From Cryptomeria japonica (lineage: Eukaryota > Streptophyta > Pinopsida > Cupressales > Cupressaceae), in assembly GCF_030272615.1 (NCBI RefSeq), contig NC_081406.1:259647386-259711385 (forward strand): 64,000 bases of DNA, read 5' to 3'. This document shows, one piece after another, positions 57,990 through 64,000 of the stretch; position 1 is the stretch's first letter, and the number at the start of each line of letters is the position of its first letter. The notes below the pieces were generated by a model, which saw only the letters and a program-made list of their open reading frames with translations, searched no databases and was not told the DNA's origin. The translations under genes were made by a program, and so were the position numbers.

Positions 57990-58955
57990 ATGTATAAGAG
58001 GGATGCACCGAAGCTGAACAAGTCAAGTTTCTCTACATGGTAGAAAATAATGAAGCTACATCTATCAGGAGTTGGAGAATATGCTATATACTATCTAGAG
58101 AATGATTTTGTTTCACCGAGCACCTATCCATTGACTATGGAAGAGATAAAGGCAAAGCAAGAACATATTCAAGAAATGATTGAAATAACATCTGCATTGA
58201 CCGATTCAGAGTTTAATTATCTAGAAGGCTACAATGATGCAAAGGCAATGTGGGATAAGCTCATATCAGTATATGGAGGAGATAAACATGTTCAAAGAGA
58301 AAAAGTAGATAGTCTAAGAGGACAACTTGAATCTATGAGGATGAATGAAGGTGAGAACATAACTCAGTATAGTACAAGACTAAAGGAGATTGTCAATCAA
58401 ATCAAAGGAGCAGGTGGAACTATTGAAGAAAAGGATATAACAAGTAACTTGTTAAGAACCCTTCTACCAGCTTACGCAATCCAAGTCTCTTCAATCAATG
58501 AATTGAGGTATGTACCTAATATGCCAGTTTGTTTAGATACTACTATTGGTAAGCTACATGCATTTGAGTTAAGTAACTTTGATAACAGTGGATCTTCGGT
58601 AAATAAAGTTGAATCTGCATTTAGTTCTTTTCATCTTGATGAATCTATTGATTACAATGAAAGAAAGTATAAGTACTCTGAAGGAGATCACAGTGGATCA
58701 AGTGAAATATTTTGGAAGAACATGAAAGAAGTACACAAACTGTATGAGGAAATTAGAAAGCAAGAAGAGTTTGAAGCACTATTAGCCAAAAGGTTACCAA
58801 AAGGCAAAGGTAAGTATAAAGGAAAACTAACTTTGAAATGTTTCAATTGTGATAAGATAGGACATATGGCCTCTAATTATCCTGACAAAGATTCTACTGA
58901 AAAGAGAGATTACCGAGATGATAGACAGAAAGATAATCATTACAGAGGACACTGA
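57990..58955 (+). pseudogene. Copia gag (capsid and zinc knuckle)
   Basis: Packages element RNA. The frame starts at ATG 57990, with a stop at 58041 right after FSTW, the conserved start of the UBN2/gag domain; an open stretch restarts at ATG 58050. Typical residues follow: AKAMWDKLISVYGG, VDSLRGQLESMRMNEGENIT and LLRTLLPAY. The zinc knuckle CFNCDKIGHMASNY (58839-58880) has the CCH ligands, but the fourth ligand Cys is replaced by Tyr (TAT at 58878). The frame ends at TGA 58953, in the position expected for an Arg before DFRRRD, so this is a nonsense change inside the polyprotein. The next frame continues in register. Confidence 0.9.
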
Positions 58956-59042
58956 GATTTTAGAAGAAGAGATAAAAAGACATGCTTAATAGCTGATGAA
59001 GAATCCAATGATGATAAATCAGATGAGACTGATACAGAGGAA

Positions 59043-60479
59043 GTGGTTTACATGGCTATCAAGGATGGATCAGATGAAGAAAGGTATGAAGAAAAAGCCC
59101 TAATATCTCACATAAACACTAATGATTCTTGGATTATAGATAGTGGATGCTCACATCATATGACAGGAGATAAACACAAGTTTGTTATGTTAGAAGATTA
59201 TGATGGAGGCTATGTTAGATTTGGTAATGATGCACCATGTCCGGTAAGAGGTAAAGGATCTATAACACTTCTTGATAATGCAAGATGCAATAATGTTTAT
59301 TGGGTTGAAGGTTTGAAATACAATTTGTTGAGTGTAGCACAGCTAAACAACACAGGTAACCAAATAGAATTTCAGAAGGGAATTGTCAAAGTTCATGACA
59401 AAAATGGAAAGTTAGCTGCTACCGGGACACAAACAAAACGTAACACATTTCACCTTGACTCAACTCATAATAAGTGTTTGTATGAAAAGATGGATGATAC
59501 TTGGTTATGGCATAAAAGGTTTTGCCATGTAAATTTTGATAATCTGATCAAAATAAGTAAGAAGCACCGAGTAAGAGGTCTATCAAGTCTTGAAAAACCT
59601 AAGAATTCTATGTGCCAAGGATGCCAGATGGGTAAGATGAAGAGATCAAGATTTACACGTAAGTCTTACACTTCTAAGGGAATTTTAGATCTAGTGCACA
59701 CTGATCTTTGTGGTCCTATGAAAGTTCAAAGTTATTATGGTGATAAGTATTTCATATTATTTGTGGATGACTATTCAAGGATGATGTCAGTAATGTTTTT
59801 AAAAGAAAAATCATAAGCTTTTCAAATGTTTAAATAGTACAAGGAAAGAGTTGAAAATGAAACAAGAAGACAACTGAAATGTCTTAGATCAGATAGAGGA
59901 GGAGAGTTCACATCTGATGAGTTCAACTTATTCTACAATGATCATGGTATTAAAAGACAAGTCTCTACACCGAGAACTCCACAATAGAATGGAATAGCTG
60001 AGAGAAGAAACAGATCTATTGTGGATTTTTCTAGAACACTGATGATTGAAAAGAAGGTGCCACAAACATTTTGGAGAGAAGCAATAAGCACTGCAGTTTA
60101 CACCTTGAACCAAGTACAATTGAAGAAAGGTACTTTGAAGACACCATATGAAATCTGGTATGATAAGAAACCTAATGTTAGTTATTTTAAAATCTTTGGA
60201 AGTAGATGCTATGTTCATAAAGATGATAGAAATGGCAAGTTTGATCAGAAAAGTGAAGAAGGAACATTTCTAGGTTATTCTTCTAGAAGCAAAGCATTTA
60301 AATGTCTGATCAAATCATCTAACAAAATAGTAGAAAGTGCAAATGTAAAAATTGATGAATTTGCAGAAAGAAATGATGAAGGAAATTCCAAGGAACTAGA
60401 AGACTATGATGAATTTGTCTATGTTCAACCGACAAGTCCTACCGAGAAGATTGTTGAAGAAAATGAAGAGAATATCTAG
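59043..60479 (+). pseudogene. Copia protease and integrase
   Basis: In register with gag. The protease active site is WIIDSGCSHHMTGD, with Asp codon 59139. The pre-integrase zinc domain follows, with LWHKRFCHVN and CQGCQMGK (HHCC). The integrase core has VHTDLCGPMK (first Asp), LRSDRGGEFTSDEF (second Asp) and GIAERRNRSI (Glu). Stops at 59814, 59835 and 59985 fall inside the core; the last sits in the conserved TPQ-QNG context where Gln is expected. The frame resumes at 60021 with PQTFWREAISTAVYTLN and FGSRCYVHK and stops at 60477. Cleavage, cDNA integration and polyprotein maturation would be the roles in an active copy. Confidence 0.92.
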
Positions 60480-62176
60480 TTACCAAGTGATGAAGAAGAT
60501 CATATAGAGCCTATCGAGCCTGTATTAGCCAAGTATGTCAGAAGACATCATGCATCAAGTTAGATTATAGGAGATAAGGATGATCCATTGATGATAAGGA
60601 ACAAATTGAGACAGAACACATGTTTGATATCTGAATTTGAACTGAGAATAGTGAAAGAGGCATTTAATAGTGAAGATTGGATAAATGCTATGACAGAAGA
60701 GATTGATCAAATCAAGAAGAATGACATATGGACACTAATCCCAAGACTGAAGGACAATAATGTAATTGATACAAAGTGGATTTTTAGAAACAAGCTAAAT
60801 GAAAAAGTAGAGGTCATTCAAAACAAAGCAAGACTAGTTTGCAAAGGTCATGCTCAAGAAGAAGGAATTGATTATGGTGAAACTTTTGCACCTGTTGCTA
60901 GACTTGAAGGAGTAAGAGCATTGTTGGCCTGTGCTGCTTTCAAAAACTTCAAGGTATATCAAATGGATGTCAAATCTGCATTTCTGAATGGAATATTAGA
61001 AGAAGAAGTTTTTATTGAACAACCTGAAGGATTTGTTGAAGACAATAATAAAGATCAGGTATGTAAATTGAACACAAAGCTTTATATAGTTTGAAACAAG
61101 CACCAAGGGCATGGTATGAAAGATTGCATTCTTATTTGATTAAGATTGGTTTTATAAGGACAAGTGAGAACAACAACATGTACATGAAGAATGATGAAAA
61201 TGGAATACTAATCTCAGCCATATTTGTTGATGATATTATATTTTGTGGAAATGACTCTTTATGCAAGAACTTTGGAAATGAAATGAGCAAAGAATTTGAG
61301 ATGTCATTAATCGGTGAGATAAAGTATTTTATAGGTTTACAGATACTGCAAATGAAAAATGAGATTTTCATTACTCAATCCAAGTACATAAAGGAAATCT
61401 TGAAGAAATTTGGAATGGAGGATTCAAAACCAATAAGTACTCCTATGACTACCAACTGTAAATTATCAAAGAATGATGAATCTGCATCTGTTGATGAGAC
61501 ACTTTACCGATCCATGATTGGAAAGCTACAATATGTTGTTCACAGCAGACTAGACATAGCACATGCAGTAGGTATTGTTGTAAGATTCTCTGCAGATCCT
61601 AAGGAAACACACATGATAGCAATCAAAATAATTTTTAGATACTTGAAAGGCATTGAGGATTATGGCTTAGTATATCAGAAAGGAAATGATTTTGATTTAA
61701 AATTTTATACTGATGCTGATTGGGCAGGCAACATTGATGATAGAAAAAGCACAAGTGGAGGAGCTTTCTTTTTAGGAGAAAGACTAGTGAGTTGGCTTAG
61801 CAAGAAACAAGGATGTGTTTCACAGTCAACAGCAAAAGTTGAATATGTCACTACAGCATTGAACTGTACCAACATTGCATGGATCAAACAACTATTTGAA
61901 GGAATAAATGAGAAAGTTAACAATCTAGTAACTATATTCTGTGACAATACTAGTGCCATTAATATTTCAAAAAACCTTGTTATGCACTCTAAGACAAAGC
62001 ACATCTCTATCAAATATCATTATCTTAGAGAAGAATCTCAAGAGAAGAAAGTGGTGTTGGAGTATGTTAGCACAAAGGAACAAATAGCAGATATCTTCAC
62101 CAAGCCACTACCAAGGGACACTTTTGAATATCTCAGAAGTAAGTTAGGTGTCCTAACCCTATCTTCTATTCACTGA
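60480..62176 (+). pseudogene. Copia reverse transcriptase and RNase H
   Basis: Stop at 60561, then an open stretch from 60588: [65 protein letters not shown] frameshift at about 61071-61078 (reads as two extra bases, or one lost) changes frame just before [12 protein letters not shown]. The catalytic box is IFVDDIIF, with VDD codons 61226-61234. RNase H follows with YTDADWAGNIDDRKSTSGG, STAKVEYVTTALN and FCDNTSAINISKN. The protein ends with ADIFTKPLPRDTFEYLRSKL. In the third RNase H motif the first Glu of the usual STEAEY pattern is Lys, while the second is kept. The final frame 61091-62176 is uninterrupted. Confidence 0.93.
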
Positions 62177-62620
62177 CAGAGTTCGGTGAAAGCATGAATC
62201 TGATGACTCTATTGAATATATTTTGGGAGTTGATGCTGATTTACATCCTTTAGGGTGTTTTCTAAAGGTGTACAGGAATTAAATAGGAAATATTACAGGG
62301 AACAGGAATTGTAGAAGAATGCTCTGACCGAGACTCAGTTGATACACAATAGCAGGAAATAACTTCTTACAGAAAGTAATTTTGTTTTAGTTCTTTACTT
62401 TTTGGCATTGTTGTCAAAGGGGGAGAAGACCTACCAAGGGGGAGAAGACTAATATAGGGGAGAAGACGTATCAAGGGAGAAGAAGAAAACTGAGTAGACT
62501 ACAGATTGGAAAGAAGAAAAGAGGAGAAGTCTAATGTATGGGGGAGAGCATTTCAGCATTTCAGAATCATAGCAATTTGAATCTTTTAAGGTCAAATCAA
62601 TTGGTTTTGCCATCAATGCC
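62177..62620 (+). repeat. Post-pol region with repeated purine blocks
   Basis: Four copies of a GGGGGAGAAGAC-type block: 62415-62430, 62435-62449, 62454-62467 and 62472-62485. The first reads CAAAGGGGGAGAAGAC. The rest of the region is noncoding. They resemble the functional PPT and may be extra plus-strand primers (inference). Confidence 0.7.
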
Positions 62621-62632
62621 AAAGGGGGATAT
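62621..62632 (+). other. Copia polypurine tract
   Basis: AAAGGGGGATAT directly before the 3' LTR start TGTTGGCAATATTG. Confidence 0.85.
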
Positions 62633-63592
62633 TGTTGGCAATATTGCATTATAACAGACAATGAAAGATTGTTGGCATTTCTTAAGGATATTGAGAAGGT
62701 TGTTGATGATTATGGATATAACTGATTAAAGATGTTTTACTATCTTGATATTATTATTTTATTATTGATGTTAAGAAATTGATTTTCTAATTCAGTATGA
62801 TGTTGCCATATCTTGAGAAGTATGATATGAAGATTATAAAGATGTCGGTAAAATACACAGGAAAGAATATGATGAATAAGGTATTCAATGGGCAACTAGT
62901 ACTGAGTCAGACAATGATGAGATCATGATGTTTTAGATTGTTTTAACATCATACATATGTTGTAAATTGTAAAGGTTAATACTATACTATGTTATCAAGC
63001 AAAGAACCTAGTCACTAAACCCTAAGGAACCTAGTCGGTAAACCCTAAGGAACCTAGTCGGTAAACCCTAAGGTTATCGCTATCGGTTAATGAAGGCGGA
63101 ATGTCTACCAAGTGAAGTTTAGTATTCACTGAGTTGTTACCAAGTTGTAACCGAGCTATAACAGAATGCATTAAATGTTTACATGTGGTATTTAATGAAG
63201 GAAGCTGATGAGCTGGAACTGATTAAATGATTGGTGAGCCATGGAAGAAGTTTGTTAATGAATCTAAGGCAATGGAAAGTCGACATGAAGATCTACAGCT
63301 CAGATTGAACTGCAATACCTTGGCACAAGTTCCAAGACTATTATACAAGTTCCAAGGTGGGGTAAAACATTTTCAGATTGAAAGATGCATTGAACCTGGA
63401 TAAGATTAAAGATCTGATGTCTATGATTGATCATGGGAAATGTGATCAAGGAGATTATGCAGTTATCTAATTGTTTATAAATAGGAAACTGTTGATAAAC
63501 AATGTATACAGGCAAGTGTATGCACAGGGATGCTACATAGTGATTACCGAGCACAGAAGCTTGAAGACCTGTTAGAATAATAGAGTATAGAA
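62633..63592 (+). repeat. 3' LTR fragment of the copia element
   Basis: Starts TGTTGGCAATATTGCATT with the complete 5' end and follows the 5' LTR to GAGTATAGAA (63592), where similarity stops. The TATA box is at 63476-63483. The last ~599 bp are missing. Confidence 0.9.
63004..63072. repeat. 23-bp unit triplicated in the 3' LTR
   Basis: Three copies of GAACCTAGTCGGTAAACCCT plus AAG; the first has CACT for CGGT. The 5' LTR has one copy at about 56785-56807. Confidence 0.9.
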
Positions 63593-64000
63593 TTATCATA
63601 TGCATATTGAGTACTTTCTTAGAGCTTCATAGTATCCATTAGCTAGCATTATCCTATTTTCATCATGCTTGCATCATTAATCAACCACACTCCATTTGTT
63701 TATGCCATCTTGTGCTACTGCTTAATGTTGAGAGCAAATTCTACTATATACAAGGCTATTGATTTGCTTGTAGATTCTAGGCTTGTGGTTGGGTCATTTA
63801 AGAGTTTTACTACAGATTTATATTTCAATATGTGTACATATATCAATTTGATTATTAATCCAATCCAATCAAACATAAATCTAACTTATTTTTTTGATCC
63901 AAGTCATGTCCATGGATTCAAGGTCATCATTGTAGTCATCAACTTGATTCAGTTAAATGTCAAAATTAAAACAAAATTTTTTAGTTAACTAATTCCATCT
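63593..64000. other. Unassigned AT-rich end of window
   Basis: No recognisable repeat or gene. A 107-codon open stretch (63665-63988) has no family resemblance and is probably chance. Confidence 0.4.

Larger units (their letters stand above)
56686..63592 (+). mobile_element. Ty1/copia retrotransposon, nearly complete, both LTRs truncated
   Basis: Order is 5' LTR fragment, PBS, gag, protease, integrase, RT, RNase H, purine-rich region, PPT, 3' LTR fragment. Integrase before RT identifies copia. The 5' LTR lacks its first ~273 bp and the 3' LTR its last ~599 bp, relative to each other and to the solo LTR at 23427-24937. Where they overlap, about 8 differences are seen in ~210 bp. The coding region has seven in-frame stops and one frameshift, so it cannot act on its own. 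No target duplication can be tested. Confidence 0.92.

Noticed and set aside
63001-63080. Telomere-like AAACCCTAA words
   Set aside because: Only one TAAACCCTAAGG per 23-bp unit, embedded in the copia LTR; not a (CCCTAAA)n tract.
63665-63988. 107-codon plus-strand open frame
   Set aside because: AT-rich, hydrophobic, no motif and no context for a gene.

Overview
The window reads as repeat-dominated nuclear DNA of a seed plant with a large genome. A gymnosperm (conifer) is my best guess, from the style of the repeats: very long Ty3/gypsy LTRs that begin TGTAGACG or TGTAGTGG, and nested old retroelements. I find no intact cellular gene, rRNA, tRNA, organellar or bacterial feature. Almost everything is transposable elements in layers, plus tandem arrays and large inverted repeats. 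All coordinates and motif matches were read by eye.

1-15.8 kb: a degenerate LINE (reverse transcriptase, zinc-finger-like region, RNase H, then an extra ORF region before its 3' end) is split by a 10.5-kb LTR element (165-10647) with a perfect 5-bp target duplication, ATGAT. That element has a broken Q/P/S-rich Gag-like frame and no recognisable pol. 15.8-18.1 kb: about 6.4 copies of a ~350-bp tandem repeat abut the LINE 3' end.

18-30 kb: unassigned AT-rich DNA, a hairpin-rich patch with two G-box cores (21.87-22.06 kb), two minus-strand solo Copia-type LTRs with perfect target duplications (23427-24937, GTATT; 28443-29658, AGTAT), an unrecognised minus-strand coding relic (25.56-26.82 kb), and a cluster of AACCC/GGGTT palindromes just upstream of it.

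30.2-45.9 kb: a second, older LTR element of related design. It lies inside the protease-coding part of a still older Ty3/gypsy element. It keeps a leader, an integrase fragment, a broken sense ORF region and, on the opposite strand, a long plant-mobile-domain (PMD) relic before its 3' LTR. Gag to RT is missing. Elements 1 and 2 share the PPT/LTR junction, a second G-rich motif ~90 bp upstream, a TATA box inside a dyad, a leader block and a post-coding block. This suggests that elements of this design borrow each other's machinery.

46-56.7 kb: a 1.2-kb inverted repeat (arms ~560-575 bp), a possible tRNA-derived SINE head, another LTR with degenerate ends, a back-to-back purine/pyrimidine inverted repeat, a 3-kb array of ~20-mers in alternating orientations, 1.1 kb of GA-rich DNA, a 37-bp palindrome, and the start of another gypsy 3' LTR.

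56.7-63.6 kb: a nearly complete Ty1/copia element (gag, protease, integrase, RT, RNase H) with seven in-frame stops and one frameshift. Each of its LTRs has lost a different end. The order of insertion can be read from the nesting: old gypsy, then element 2, and separately LINE, then element 1.
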